DNA of 64,000 bases from CALJEL01 sp041082235 (lineage in GTDB: Bacteria; Nitrospirota; Thermodesulfovibrionia; Thermodesulfovibrionales; CALJEL01). The DNA is taken from positions 1-64,000 of the forward strand of contig JBDOIG010000079.1 of NCBI GenBank assembly GCA_041082235.1, read 5' to 3'. Made by a program: the position numbers and the translations under genes. Shown here in pieces: positions 7,631 to 16,762 of this stretch (its first letter is position 1; each line of letters begins with the position of its first letter). The notes beneath the pieces are model-generated. The model was not told where the DNA came from. It made no database searches and worked only from the letters and a program-made list of their open reading frames with translations.

Positions 7631-9493
7631 ATGAGTTCAGAACTAAATATTCACAATCTTCTAATCTCTCCTTTTAGCCTCTTTATATCCTTTTTGTTTC
7701 TCTTTCTTTTCTCTGCAGACCTCTCTGGTGCGACAGAGTACTTCATAGAATTTCCTGAAAAAAAGATAAAAATCTCCTTGGAAAATCAAAAGATATTATA
7801 CAGGGATGGAAATTTTGAGGTTTCCTTTGAACTCGTCCAGAAAGGTGCAGAGACAAAAACAGAAATATTTCAGATAGAGATACCCATTAAATTTTATACC
7901 CTTAAAGGAGAGGTCTCAGAGACATTGAAACTGGAGAAGGGGAAACAGTCTTTTACCATAAAGCTTGAGGATGAGCCATTGAGAATGGTAATAGATGAAG
8001 ACCTGAAACTTCCAAGGAGGCTCTCGGAGGAAGAGATTATTCCGAGGATTTCCATGCTTTTCAAGGGAAAGACCTCCGTAATCCTTCCTGAATCAAAAAG
8101 AGACCATTATAAACCCTTAATAGAGTTTTTTAAAGAAAAGGCCTTTGAGATAAAAGAGCCATCAGAGAAGGTTGATTTAAGGGGGTCACTGATTCTTTTT
8201 GGCAACAACAATCCCTTTGCTAAAGGACTTTTTGGCCTCCTGAAAGATATCCCTGCTGGTTTTTCTATTAGAGTAAAGAAAAATCCCTGGAATCCTGAAT
8301 CCATGGTTGGGATAATCAACACAAATGGCCCAGAGGATTTATCTCGTATAAAGGAGCTGCTTATTCAATACCAGGACTATTCAACAATAGCCATTGAAAA
8401 TGGCAAGATAATACTTAAAGAGCTTGAGGCAGCAAAGAAGGGTGTAGAGATAGAATTAAGAAGACCGGTACGTATAATAGAACCCAAAAAGGGTCTCACT
8501 ATAAAAGACCTGATTGACAGGATCTCTGATAAAAAAATTATATACATAGGTGAATACCATGACAGATTCAGTCATCATTACCTGCAGAGACTGCTGATAA
8601 AAGAACTCTTTTCAAGGAACAAAAAGATTGCCATTGGTATGGAGATGTTTCAAAGACCTTTTCAACAGTTACTTGACGATTACATAAATGAAAAGATAGA
8701 GGAAAAAGAGTTTCTCAAACAGACAGAATATTTTAAAAGATGGGGCTTTGACTACAATCTTTATAAACCAATTATTGATATAGCAAGAGAAAACTCTATT
8801 CCTGTAATCGCCCTCAATCTCAAGAAAGAGATTATAGAGAAGGTCTCAAAGAGTGGTATCGAATCCCTCAGTGAGGAAGAAAAAAAAGAGATTCCCGAGG
8901 AACTTGATTTCTCTGACCTTGAATACAAAAAAAGACTGGAGGAGGTATTCACCCAGCACAGAAGAACTGAAGGAAGTTTCGAATACTTCTATCAATCTCA
9001 GATACTCTGGGATGAAACCATGGCAATGTCAGTGGATGAGTTTCTGAAAAAACATCTGGATTATCAAATCATAGTTCTTGCTGGCGGCGGGCATATTGCC
9101 TATGGCTCCGGTATTCCAAAAAGGGTCTTCAGACGCAATTCCTTTGATTATGCAATTGTGCTTTTAGATGCTGAAGATGAAGAGTCCATAGCCGACTTCG
9201 TTGTATATCCGGACTCTCTTGAGGGTATCACAGCTCCAAAATTAATGGTCTCCCTTAAAGAAGAGGATGGCAGATTGAGAATTATTGAACTCCCTGATGA
9301 TAGCCCATCAAAAAGGGCTGGCATTAAAAAGAATGACATTATTATTAAAATAGATGATGCACCTGTATCTACCCTGGAAGATTTAAAGATTGCACTTTTT
9401 TACAAAAAGTCAGGCGATACAGTAAAGGTAACTGTGCTGAGAAGTTATTTCCTTCTGGGTGAAAAAGAAAGGGAATTTCTTGTAAAGTTTTAG
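7631..9493 (+). CDS. Exported ChaN/TraB-like protein with C-terminal PDZ domain
   Basis: This is a 620-residue protein. A hydrophobic N-terminal segment (about residues 14-34, FSLFISFLFLFLFSADLSGA) is a signal peptide or anchor. Residues 35-280 form an unrecognised beta-rich region. Residues about 285-520 resemble the haem-binding ChaN/DUF399 lipoprotein family, with YIGEYHDRFSHHYLQ, IAIGMEMFQRPFQQLLDDY and ILAGGGHIAYGSGIP. The last 75 residues form a PDZ domain (DDSPSKRAGIKKNDIIIKID). ChaN proteins have been linked to haem/iron uptake at the outer membrane. Here the ChaN and PDZ parts are one chain, suggesting a periplasmic scaffold or protease-adaptor role, which is inference. It converges on the OmpA-type gene with one base between stop codons. 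No strong ribosome-binding site precedes the ATG. Confidence 0.8.
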   Translation: MSSELNIHNLLISPFSLFISFLFLFLFSADLSGATEYFIEFPEKKIKISLENQKILYRDGNFEVSFELVQKGAETKTEIFQIEIPIKFYTLKGEVSETLKLEKGKQSFTIKLEDEPLRMVIDEDLKLPRRLSEEEIIPRISMLFKGKTSVILPESKRDHYKPLIEFFKEKAFEIKEPSEKVDLRGSLILFGNNNPFAKGLFGLLKDIPAGFSIRVKKNPWNPESMVGIINTNGPEDLSRIKELLIQYQDYSTIAIENGKIILKELEAAKKGVEIELRRPVRIIEPKKGLTIKDLIDRISDKKIIYIGEYHDRFSHHYLQRLLIKELFSRNKKIAIGMEMFQRPFQQLLDDYINEKIEEKEFLKQTEYFKRWGFDYNLYKPIIDIARENSIPVIALNLKKEIIEKVSKSGIESLSEEEKKEIPEELDFSDLEYKKRLEEVFTQHRRTEGSFEYFYQSQILWDETMAMSVDEFLKKHLDYQIIVLAGGGHIAYGSGIPKRVFRRNSFDYAIVLLDAEDEESIADFVVYPDSLEGITAPKLMVSLKEEDGRLRIIELPDDSPSKRAGIKKNDIIIKIDDAPVSTLEDLKIALFYKKSGDTVKVTVLRSYFLLGEKEREFLVKF

Positions 9494-9494
9494 C

Positions 9495-11852
9495 CTACCA
9501 GTGAGCTATTATCCTCACACGCCTGTTAGCCTTCACATGAGGGTCATTTATATTGTCAGGTGTGGGAATCTCTTTGTATCTCAACCTCTCCTCTCCAAAA
9601 TATTTAATAGAAATATCCCTCTTGATTCCATGAGCCTGAAGAAATCTCTTCGCTGAGGATGCCCTCTTTTTACTGATCAATAGATTAAGTTTTTTATTGC
9701 CATGAGCGCAGGCATGACCCTCAATAATTATCTTTTTATATTTTTTGTCCCTAAGCATCTCCATAAATTTTAAAAGCAACCCCTCTTGTTCTGCTCCTAT
9801 TTCAGTTTCTCTTACATTAAATTCTATTGAAAGCTCCATACTATTTTTATACAATTTGATAGGCTCCTCTTCGGTCTGATTTAACGGTTTCTGAGGTACC
9901 TTCTCGGCCTGCTGAATATCCTGAAGACCTGCAGGAGATTTGACAGCCTCTGCAAGCATTGCCTCACCATAAAATGGTGCCTTTTCATATACCCGCTTTG
10001 CCTTTTTTGGTTTTAATCCTTTTTTACTCTTATCAGCAGCATGCCATTTCTGCTCAGAAATCCTATGCCCTGCAATCCCCAATTTCTTTTCAGTAGGAGT
10101 TTTTTTTATCCTGACTGATTCTGGCTTTGTCTCTATATCTGTAGTCTCAGCCCCCGTATCTTTAACCACGTCTTTCTTTTTTTTCTCTGCTTCCATCCTT
10201 CCTTTGTCTGCAACAAATGTGGCAGCTGTTAATGCCTTATCCTCGGTCTTTACAGGAAGCCCCTTTTTTGCAGGTCTTTCAGATATTTTATCCTCTGTTG
10301 AGATCTGACTTAAGCTATCTTCCTGAGCAACTTCTACCTCTGGCCTCTGTATTATTATTTCTTCTGGCTTTTTTATATCCGCAAGCGTTGCTTCATCAGA
10401 AATACCTTTCTTCACAGTATCTGAGTTTCCTCCAGGAGTTATGTAATCTTTTCCTTTTATGCTTTCCTCCTTTATACTCTTTTCCTCAAAGGTCTCCTCA
10501 ATCCCTTCTTTATGGACTCCCTCTTTAGCCAATACCAGACCGTCCTCAGCAGCCTTACTGTCAGCCTGGGCAGAATTTGAAGAAATATTTTCTTCAGGTG
10601 ACTCTGTTATTGGCCTGCTCACCTCTGTTTTTTTGTCCGCTACTTCCTCTACATCTTCTCTCGCAGAGGTTTCTTCTTGAGCATCGGGCCTCTGAGTCCT
10701 TGTATCTTGAGCTATAAGCTGCTGTTGCTCCTGAACTGCTTCTATCTTTTTCTGTTCTATTTGCACCTTGCCTTCTTCTTCCTTTATACTCTTTTTTACC
10801 TCTGAAACCTCTACAGTCTGAGGGGGCATTCCCTTTGTTGGAACGTCTATAATCTCCTGAGAGCTTAATTTACCTTCTTCTGGTATAGCAGCTTCTACAC
10901 CTTTGGAAGCAACTTTTTCTTCTGGCTTTCTTATCTCCTGTGAAAGCACTGCTTCATCTCTCCGCGTTATGGAATCCTTTCCTTCCATGCCTTCTTCTTT
11001 TATACGCCTCTCCTCAAGGGCCTCCTGACTCCCTTCCTTCTTTATAGCTCCCTCTTTAGCCATTACCGAACTGACCTCACCAGCCTCAATGTCAGCCCGG
11101 GCAGAAACTGGAGAAATATCCTCTTTGGGTGGTACCGCCTCCCTTATGGGCTTATCCTCCTCTGTTTTTTGCTCTATGGCTCCCTTTATATCTTCCTTCA
11201 CAGAGGTTGCCTCCTGAGTATCTAACCTTTGAGTGCCTGTATCCCGAGCCACTAGCTGCTGTTGCCTTTTTTTAACTGCAATCAGGAATTCCTGCTTAGG
11301 AGAAGGCTCTGTTGCGCCTTGTTTTTCAGGTTCAGAAGGCGGAGATGTCTCACGGCTAGGATTAAAGTAAAAGACAAATCCAAGGGAAGCTGCTATGTCC
11401 GACCTTCCGCCTAAGACATAGTTCCTTAGATCAATTCTGACAGCTGTATCCTCTGATAAGGAATACTGAAGCCCCCCTCCAGCATTAAAAAGGCCCTTTG
11501 TAGATGTATTTTGATCTTCATCTATAATACCTGCACCTGCACCTATGACAAAAAAGGGTGTTAATCTTTGCTCTGGTAAAGGAATGAATGAAGAATCAAG
11601 ACTGATAAATGTTGAACCTGACCTCGAAAAGGTACTCAGAATAGTTAAATCAATTGAAAAATACCGAGAGAGATTGACGCCGATGGATGGTCTTCCAAAG
11701 GTACTATCAGGGGAACTCTTTGAAGAAATCCAGCCGCCAGAAATCCCAAGGTTAATATTCCCGGCAGTATCTGTAGAATTTACAATACCAGGGGAAAATA
11801 TTAGTAGAATAAGAAATAAAAATATAAATCCTCTAAGATTGAATTCTTTCAT
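9495..11852 (-). CDS. OmpA-family outer-membrane protein with long acidic, duplicated middle region
   Basis: This is a 785-residue protein. It has a signal peptide (residues 1-26) and a beta-barrel-like domain (about 27-165, alternating hydrophobic strands ending FVFYFNP). A very charged Glu/Lys/Gln-rich region follows (about 170-650). A C-terminal OmpA/MotB peptidoglycan-binding domain (about 668-785) contains IIIEGHACAHGNKKLNLLIS and ends VKANRRVRIIAHW. OmpA domains anchor the outer membrane to the cell wall. The middle region contains two imperfect copies of about 180 residues (from about 197 and 376) with the signature QQQLxAxDTxTQRxDxQExTS. It is likely a flexible spacer crossing the periplasm. 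The barrel is short for a porin. The gene is transcribed alone, converging on the ChaN-like gene. Length variation in the spacer is expected between strains. Confidence 0.85.
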   Translation of the reverse strand: MKEFNLRGFIFLFLILLIFSPGIVNSTDTAGNINLGISGGWISSKSSPDSTFGRPSIGVNLSRYFSIDLTILSTFSRSGSTFISLDSSFIPLPEQRLTPFFVIGAGAGIIDEDQNTSTKGLFNAGGGLQYSLSEDTAVRIDLRNYVLGGRSDIAASLGFVFYFNPSRETSPPSEPEKQGATEPSPKQEFLIAVKKRQQQLVARDTGTQRLDTQEATSVKEDIKGAIEQKTEEDKPIREAVPPKEDISPVSARADIEAGEVSSVMAKEGAIKKEGSQEALEERRIKEEGMEGKDSITRRDEAVLSQEIRKPEEKVASKGVEAAIPEEGKLSSQEIIDVPTKGMPPQTVEVSEVKKSIKEEEGKVQIEQKKIEAVQEQQQLIAQDTRTQRPDAQEETSAREDVEEVADKKTEVSRPITESPEENISSNSAQADSKAAEDGLVLAKEGVHKEGIEETFEEKSIKEESIKGKDYITPGGNSDTVKKGISDEATLADIKKPEEIIIQRPEVEVAQEDSLSQISTEDKISERPAKKGLPVKTEDKALTAATFVADKGRMEAEKKKKDVVKDTGAETTDIETKPESVRIKKTPTEKKLGIAGHRISEQKWHAADKSKKGLKPKKAKRVYEKAPFYGEAMLAEAVKSPAGLQDIQQAEKVPQKPLNQTEEEPIKLYKNSMELSIEFNVRETEIGAEQEGLLLKFMEMLRDKKYKKIIIEGHACAHGNKKLNLLISKKRASSAKRFLQAHGIKRDISIKYFGEERLRYKEIPTPDNINDPHVKANRRVRIIAHW
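10190..11264 (-). repeat. Imperfect tandem duplication (about 540 bp unit) inside the OmpA-type gene
   Basis: Residues about 197-375 and 376-555 of the encoded protein align in order. Both contain QQQL(V/I)A(R/Q)DT, TQRxDxQExTS, (K/R)EDI/V, KxxIEE/KEEG and KGKD(S/Y)IT blocks. The divergence between copies suggests an old duplication of the acidic spacer. Boundaries are approximate because the copies contain gaps. Confidence 0.7.
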
Positions 11853-11891
11853 TAAAATAAAAAATTGATTTTGAACATTACTGCTGCGTCC

Positions 11892-12221
11892 CTACCCTGA
11901 AACAAGCTCAATATATTTGCTCTTTTCCTTCAACTGTTCATTCAGGACTTCCTTCATCAGGGTGCAGGCCTCTATAATCTTTGCATGAGAAATGCTGTAA
12001 TAAATATTGACGCCCTTTCTTCTGGTCTTCAGCACCCCCTTATGTCTCATAATCGCAAGGTGCTGGGATACATTTGCCTTTGGAACACCGAGGATCTCTA
12101 CCAGTTCTGAAACAGTCTTTTCTCCATCCTTAAGGACATTCAATATCTCAATCCTCTTTGGGCTTGCAAGGACCTTACATATCTCCGCCTGAAGTTCATA
12201 AAGGGTCTTCTGTTTTTTCAT
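11892..12221 (-). CDS. ArsR-family winged-helix repressor
   Basis: This 109-residue protein is a compact ArsR/SmtB winged helix. It contains EICKVLASPKRIEILNVLKD (helix 1-2), VSELVEILGVPKANVSQHLA (recognition helix) and the wing GVLKTRRKGVNIYYSI. The classic metal-binding ELCVCDL cysteine pair in the recognition helix is absent. The only cysteines are near residues 16 and 90, so a redox or sulfide-type signal, or another ligand, is more likely than arsenite. The gene is divergent from lnt and the 82-base spacer is very T-rich. The sequence alone does not show which gene it controls. Confidence 0.88.
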   Translation of the reverse strand: MKKQKTLYELQAEICKVLASPKRIEILNVLKDGEKTVSELVEILGVPKANVSQHLAIMRHKGVLKTRRKGVNIYYSISHAKIIEACTLMKEVLNEQLKEKSKYIELVSG

Positions 12222-12303
12222 GTCTCAATTTTATATTATCTATTTAATAATGTCAAGATTTTTTTGATTTTTTTGTATCAGGTCTTTTAAAATTAATAAC
12301 GCC

Positions 12304-13926
12304 ATGGTTAGGTGGATTAAAAAGATTATTTTGCCTATTATCTCGGGGGGGTTGCTTGTCCTTTCCTTTCCGAAACCGGGTATATCAATACTTGCCTGGA
12401 TAGCACTCATTCCCTTACTCTTTGACATTACTAAGAGAGATTCAACTAAGAAAGAGACTTTTATAAAAGGTTTTTTCTTTGGTGTGGTCTATTTCTTTGG
12501 TACACTCTACTGGATATATCATTCCGTTTATTTCTACGGAGGATTAAGCCTTATTCCAAGCATAATAGCTGTTTTGCTTCTTGCAGCCTATCTCAGTTTG
12601 TATACAGGTCTCTTTGCTTATCTAATTTCTTTAATCCACAACAAAACCCTCTATCCCATGATATTGATTGCTCCTGCTATATGGGTTAGTCTTGAATATA
12701 TAAGAACCTATCTCTTTACAGGCTTTCCCTGGTCAAGTATTGGTTACAGTCAGTATAAGTTCCTTTCATTGATACAGATAGCTGATATAACAGGCATATA
12801 TGGGGTATCTTTTTTAATAGTAGCCTTCAACGCCGCCTTCCTTGATATTATACTTCTTAAAAAAAGGCTTTCAGAGATACCATTTTATCCTCTTGCCCCG
12901 CAACTGGCTGGCTTTCTACTTTTAATAATGGCTTTTATTGCCACCTTCTCATACGGATACTGGAGGCTATCTCAACAACACGGCAATATGGCAAAGATAA
13001 GTATTATCCAAGGCAATATACCTCAGGATAAAAAATGGGAGCCTGCTTTTCAGCATGAAGTGATGGACATATATAAAGAACTGACAAGGAAGGTTGTTAA
13101 TACAGACTCCCCCCAGCTCGTTGTCTGGCCAGAAACAGCCATACCTTTCCTGTTCAGCGAACCCTTAGAGCACCCCAAAAGCCCTGCCGAGCTTTTTGGG
13201 ACCCCGTCTGCTTCGTCACCAATAAGGACAGAACAACAAAACATTAATGAGATAATGAGTAAAGACCTTATAGAATTTGTAAGGGAAATTGATACTTATC
13301 TACTGTTTGGGTCTATAAGAAAGGAGGCTGAAGACAGACAGGAGTTCTTTACAAACAGTGCCTTTTTACTCAACAAAGATGGAAAAGTCACATATATTTA
13401 TGATAAAATACATTTAGTCCCCTTTGGAGAGTATGTCCCCCTCAGGAATATCTTATTTTTTATAGACAAGATTACAGTGGGCATTGGAGACTACAGGCCC
13501 GGAAAAGATACCAGAAGGGCTATTTCGCCATTTGGCAATTTTTCAACTCTTATATGTTATGAGATAATTTTCCCTGGTCTTGTTAGGGAATCCTTAAGGG
13601 AGGGAGGAGATTTTATCATAAATATTACTAATGATGCTTGGTTTGGCAATACATCAGGACCTTATCAGCACTTCAGTATGGCTGTTTTCAGGGCTATAGA
13701 GAACAGGAAGCCTGTTATAAGAGCAGCCAATACAGGTATCTCAGGATTTATAGATAGCTATGGAAGGATTCAGGCGGCGACTCCTTTATTTGAAAGGATG
13801 GCAGTATCTATGAATATGAGGTTGGATAATAGAAGAACTTTTTATACAAGGTTTGGAGACCTCTTTGTATACTTTTGCCTTGTTATCTCAATAATAACCT
13901 TATCAAGGACTATTAAATTTGCATAA
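12304..13926 (+). CDS. lnt: Apolipoprotein N-acyltransferase
   Basis: This is a 540-residue inner-membrane enzyme that adds the third acyl chain to lipoproteins. About seven N-terminal membrane helices are followed by a periplasmic nitrilase-fold domain with the Glu-Lys-Cys triad. These are E277 in VVWPETAIPF, K368 in YDKIHLVPFGEYVP and C418 in LICYEIIFPG. The E-K spacing is 91 residues against 68 in the E. coli enzyme (E267/K335), while K-C spacing is similar (50 against 52). The excess is explained by an in-frame family A palindrome at residues 290-300 (HPKSPAELFGTP) and the residues after it. The gene is followed 16 bases later by prfB. A last membrane helix closes the protein as in other Lnt. 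The catalytic residues are intact, so it is probably active. Confidence 0.95.
   Translation: MVRWIKKIILPIISGGLLVLSFPKPGISILAWIALIPLLFDITKRDSTKKETFIKGFFFGVVYFFGTLYWIYHSVYFYGGLSLIPSIIAVLLLAAYLSLYTGLFAYLISLIHNKTLYPMILIAPAIWVSLEYIRTYLFTGFPWSSIGYSQYKFLSLIQIADITGIYGVSFLIVAFNAAFLDIILLKKRLSEIPFYPLAPQLAGFLLLIMAFIATFSYGYWRLSQQHGNMAKISIIQGNIPQDKKWEPAFQHEVMDIYKELTRKVVNTDSPQLVVWPETAIPFLFSEPLEHPKSPAELFGTPSASSPIRTEQQNINEIMSKDLIEFVREIDTYLLFGSIRKEAEDRQEFFTNSAFLLNKDGKVTYIYDKIHLVPFGEYVPLRNILFFIDKITVGIGDYRPGKDTRRAISPFGNFSTLICYEIIFPGLVRESLREGGDFIINITNDAWFGNTSGPYQHFSMAVFRAIENRKPVIRAANTGISGFIDSYGRIQAATPLFERMAVSMNMRLDNRRTFYTRFGDLFVYFCLVISIITLSRTIKFA
13171..13205. repeat. Family A palindrome inside lnt (in frame)
   Basis: The arms CCCCAAAAGC (13173-13182) and GCTTTTTGGG (13191-13200) flank an eight-base loop, with outer CACC and ACCCC. 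It is read as HPKSPAELFGTP between the catalytic Glu and Lys of Lnt, where the E. coli enzyme is about 23 residues shorter. Confidence 0.8.
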
Positions 13927-13942
13927 TGTAGGAGGTACAAAA

Positions 13943-15077
13943 ATGATAGAAAAGGAAGAATTAAAGACAAAACTTAATGAAATAAAAGAAAAGACAGAAA
14001 CGTTAAGGGGGTATCTTTGATATAGATATGCTCCTTAAAGACATCTCTGCAATAGAGTTAGAGCTGCAGAAGGCTGAGGTCTGGACTTCCCCTGAAAGGA
14101 TGCGAGACCTTACAAAAAAGAAGGCAAGACTTGAGGATATCCTTGAGCCTTTTGAGTTGATTACCTCAAAAATAAATTACATTGAAGAATCTCTTGGTCT
14201 TCTTGATGAAGAAGGAGGAGAGATATTCATCAATGAGTTAAAAGGGGAATTAAAGGCACTTGATATCTTAATAGATGAGCTCGAGCTCAAGCACCTCATG
14301 ACAGGTGAGCTTGATAGAAATAATGCTATACTCTCTATTCATCCAGGAGCAGGTGGAACAGAAAGTCAGGATTGGGCACAGATATTAATGAGAATGTATC
14401 TCAGATGGGCTGACAGACATAACTTTAAAACAGAGATTGTTGATATACTTTATGGAGAGGAAGCTGGTATTAAGGATGTAACAATCTCAATTGCAGGCCC
14501 CTATGCCTATGGATACCTTAAGGCAGAGGCAGGTGTCCACAGACTTGTAAGGATATCTCCCTTTGATGCCAATAAGAGAAGGCATACATCATTTGCTGCT
14601 GTGCTTGTATATCCTGAGATTGAGGATGATATAACTATTGAGATAAAAGAAGAAGACCTGAAGATAGATACCTTCAGGGCCTCTGGTGCAGGTGGTCAGC
14701 ATGTGAATAAGGTCTCATCAGCTGTCCGTATTACTCACATTCCAACCGGAATTGTAGTCAGCTGCCAGAATGAAAGATCGCAACATAGAAATAAGGCAAT
14801 GGCAATGAAAATCCTCAAGGCAAAACTTTATGATATGCAACTAAAGGAACAGCAGGACAAAATAGAAAATCTCGTTGGTGAAAAAAAGGACATTGCCTGG
14901 GGTAATCAGATAAGGTCCTACGTACTTCAGCCTTATCAGCTTGTAAAGGACCACAGGACAAGTATTGAAAGAGGCAATGTTGATTCTGTCTTTAATGGTG
15001 AAATTGATGAGTTTATTAAAGAGTATCTTAAAATTCAGAATAAAAAATCAAATAAAACTTTTGCTTCATTAAGGTAA
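13943..15077 (+). CDS. prfB: Peptide chain release factor 2 (programmed +1 frameshift)
   Basis: Translation starts at ATG 13943 after GGAGG (13931-13935). It runs 25 codons to an in-frame TGA (14018-14020) and continues in the +1 frame (join 13943-14017, 14019-15077), giving about 377 residues. RF2 recognises UAA and UGA stop codons and triggers peptide release. Diagnostic features are the SPF anticodon-like tripeptide (RISPFDAN) and the GGQ catalytic loop (RASGAGGQHVNKVSSAVRIT). The frameshift site at 14005-14020 is the classic autoregulatory one: low RF2 stalls at UGA and favours the shift. The gene follows lnt with 16 bases between them. Confidence 0.97.
14005..14020 (+). promoter_or_regulatory. 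RF2 programmed +1 frameshift signal
   Basis: The sequence AGGGGG TAT CTT TGA is the same as the conserved E. coli prfB recoding site. A Shine-Dalgarno-like AGGGGG lies three bases before the slippery CTT, which is followed by the UGA stop. Slippage of the P-site tRNA from CTT to TTT restores the downstream frame (GAT ATA GAT ATG). Confidence 0.97.
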
Positions 15078-15414
15078 TACAATAGATCAATTAAAGGAGC
15101 TTCGCTCCTTTGAAAAATGGAATAAAATTTTATTCCATTAAACTTTTGAAGGGCTCCGCACTTCAAAAGAACTGCTTCTATTTAGTTATACATAAAGATA
15201 GTAGTAATAGTAGGTTTATGAGGGTTGTTAGTAGAAAGACTGAACTTAGTTTTATTAATGTAATTAAAGGTGCTTAAGGATATTTAAGTTCTGTTGATTG
15301 GGATGTTGATAATTACAGACAGATTAAATGAAACTGTTGGTTAAAGGATATTAACATAGTATCCACATATTGGAAGGGTGGGATATAAAGGAGTTACTAA
15401 CAGGTGTTAGTAAG
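15078..15414. other. Gap upstream of dnaA; candidate replication-origin region
   Basis: About 340 bases without a supported gene lie between prfB and dnaA. The first third holds a family B hairpin element. The rest (15180-15370) is very AT-rich and has near matches to the DnaA box: GTATCCACA at 15359-15367 and, on the minus strand, TTATCAACA at 15304-15312, each one base from TTATCCACA. The position next to dnaA-dnaN-gyrB-gyrA favours an origin. The low number of boxes keeps this tentative. Confidence 0.4.
15093..15169. repeat. Family B two-hairpin repeat
   Basis: Hairpin AAAGGAGC-TTC-GCTCCTTT (15093-15111) is followed by a perfect 24-base AT palindrome (15116-15139) and hairpin CTTTTGAAG...CTTCAAAAG (15143-15151 with 15161-15169). 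The order matches the minus-strand reading of the copy at 45324-45416 (AAAGGGGCTTCGCCCCTTT, AT spacer, TTTGAGG...CCTCAAA). It lies just after prfB and could also terminate it, although no T-tract follows the first stem. Confidence 0.75.
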
Positions 15415-16752
15415 ATGTTGAAAAAGAGTCAAGAAGAGATATGGGAAAAGATCCTCCTCAAGATAGAGGAGAGGCTTGGTAAGGGTTCCTTTGAGTTATG
15501 GTTTAAACCATTAAAACTTATTGATTTAAAAGAAGATTATGCTGTTTTTGAGGTTCCCAACAGGTTCTTTAAAGAATGGATAGAGGAAAATTATCTCAAT
15601 TATCTTACAGAGGCGTTTTCTGAAATTGCAGGCTTTACAGGTCAGTTCAAACTCAGGATTGCTGAAAAGGATAAAGAATTAAAAAAAGAGGTTCTGCAAC
15701 TTGAAAACAGAACAAAGAAACTTGCCAGTAAGGGTATATTTCTTAATCCACGATACACCTTTGAAAATTTTGTTGTTGGGCCCTCAAATCAGTTTGCACA
15801 TGCTGCGGCAAGGACTGTCTCAGAACAACCTGGTTCAGTCTATAGCCCCCTCTTTATATATGGTGGGGTCGGCCTGGGCAAGACGCATCTAATAAATGCT
15901 ATAGGTAATTATATTGTAGATAATATCTCTGGGTTAAGCGTCCTTTATGTACCCATAGAACAGTTTACAAATGAGGTGGTTGCTGCTATCAGACATCAAA
16001 AGATGGCTGAATTAAAGGAAAAGTATAGAAATGTAGATGTGCTTCTTGTTGATGATATTCAGTTTATCTCCGGCAAGGCCACCGTACAGGAAGAGCTTTT
16101 TCATACATTCAACTCCCTTTATGATAAACAGAAGCAGATTGTTATGGCAAGTGACAGGCCACCGAAGGAGATACAGGACATCCCTGATAGATTAAAGACA
16201 AGATTTGGTATGGGACTTATTGCAGACATACAGCCTCCAGAGTACGAGACAAAGATAGCCATCCTCAACAAGAAGGCAGAGAAAGAAAAGATAAAACTTC
16301 CTGAGGAGGTATGCCACTGGCTTGCAAAGAAGATTAAATCCAATATAAGAGAGCTTGAGGGATGTCTTATAAAACTTGCAGCACACAGTTCACTGACCGG
16401 CTTACCTATCACCATGGATATGGCAAAGATTGTATTGAAGGATGTTATCGCAGATGAAGATAGACCTGTGACACCCGAGCTTATCCAGAAGACTGTTGCA
16501 GAGTCTTTTGGTTTGAAGGTCCAGGACCTCCGGATAAAAAGGAGGACAAAAGAGGTAGCTATTCCAAGACAGGTCGGTATGTATATTGCAAGGGAGCTGA
16601 CAGAGTTGTCCCTTTCCGATATAGGAAAGCACTTTGGCGGAAAAGACCATTCAACAGTTATTTATGCCTGCAAACAGATTGAAGAAAAGATGTCAAAGGA
16701 TGAAAAATTTAAAAACCTAGTTAAATCAATAATAGACAGGATTAAATCCTAA
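15415..16752 (+). CDS. dnaA: Chromosomal replication initiator DnaA
   Basis: This 445-residue protein is counted from ATG 15415 (MLKKSQEEIWEKILLKIEER), which matches the usual DnaA N-terminus. A TTG 45 bases upstream (15370) would add 15 residues but has no good ribosome-binding site. Domain I (residues 1-80) is followed by a short linker. The AAA+ domain has Walker A GGVGLGKTH and Walker B VDVLLVDDIQFI. Domain IV ends with the DnaA-box signature GKHFGGKDHSTVIYACKQI. DnaA-ATP unwinds the origin and loads the helicase. It is followed by dnaN ten bases later, the standard dnaA-dnaN order, and then by gyrB and gyrA. Confidence 0.97.
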   Translation: MLKKSQEEIWEKILLKIEERLGKGSFELWFKPLKLIDLKEDYAVFEVPNRFFKEWIEENYLNYLTEAFSEIAGFTGQFKLRIAEKDKELKKEVLQLENRTKKLASKGIFLNPRYTFENFVVGPSNQFAHAAARTVSEQPGSVYSPLFIYGGVGLGKTHLINAIGNYIVDNISGLSVLYVPIEQFTNEVVAAIRHQKMAELKEKYRNVDVLLVDDIQFISGKATVQEELFHTFNSLYDKQKQIVMASDRPPKEIQDIPDRLKTRFGMGLIADIQPPEYETKIAILNKKAEKEKIKLPEEVCHWLAKKIKSNIRELEGCLIKLAAHSSLTGLPITMDMAKIVLKDVIADEDRPVTPELIQKTVAESFGLKVQDLRIKRRTKEVAIPRQVGMYIARELTELSLSDIGKHFGGKDHSTVIYACKQIEEKMSKDEKFKNLVKSIIDRIKS

Positions 16753-16762
16753 GGAGGCAATT

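Noticed and set aside
10217..10680. Plus-strand open frames of 70-100 residues opposite the OmpA-type gene
   Set aside because: They are shadows of the low-complexity Glu/Lys-rich coding strand, with no ribosome-binding site and no recognisable protein features.
14018..14020. In-frame stop in prfB, as a disrupted gene
   Set aside because: The stop sits in the conserved RF2 recoding signal (AGGGGG TAT CTT TGA), so it is programmed, not a mutation.
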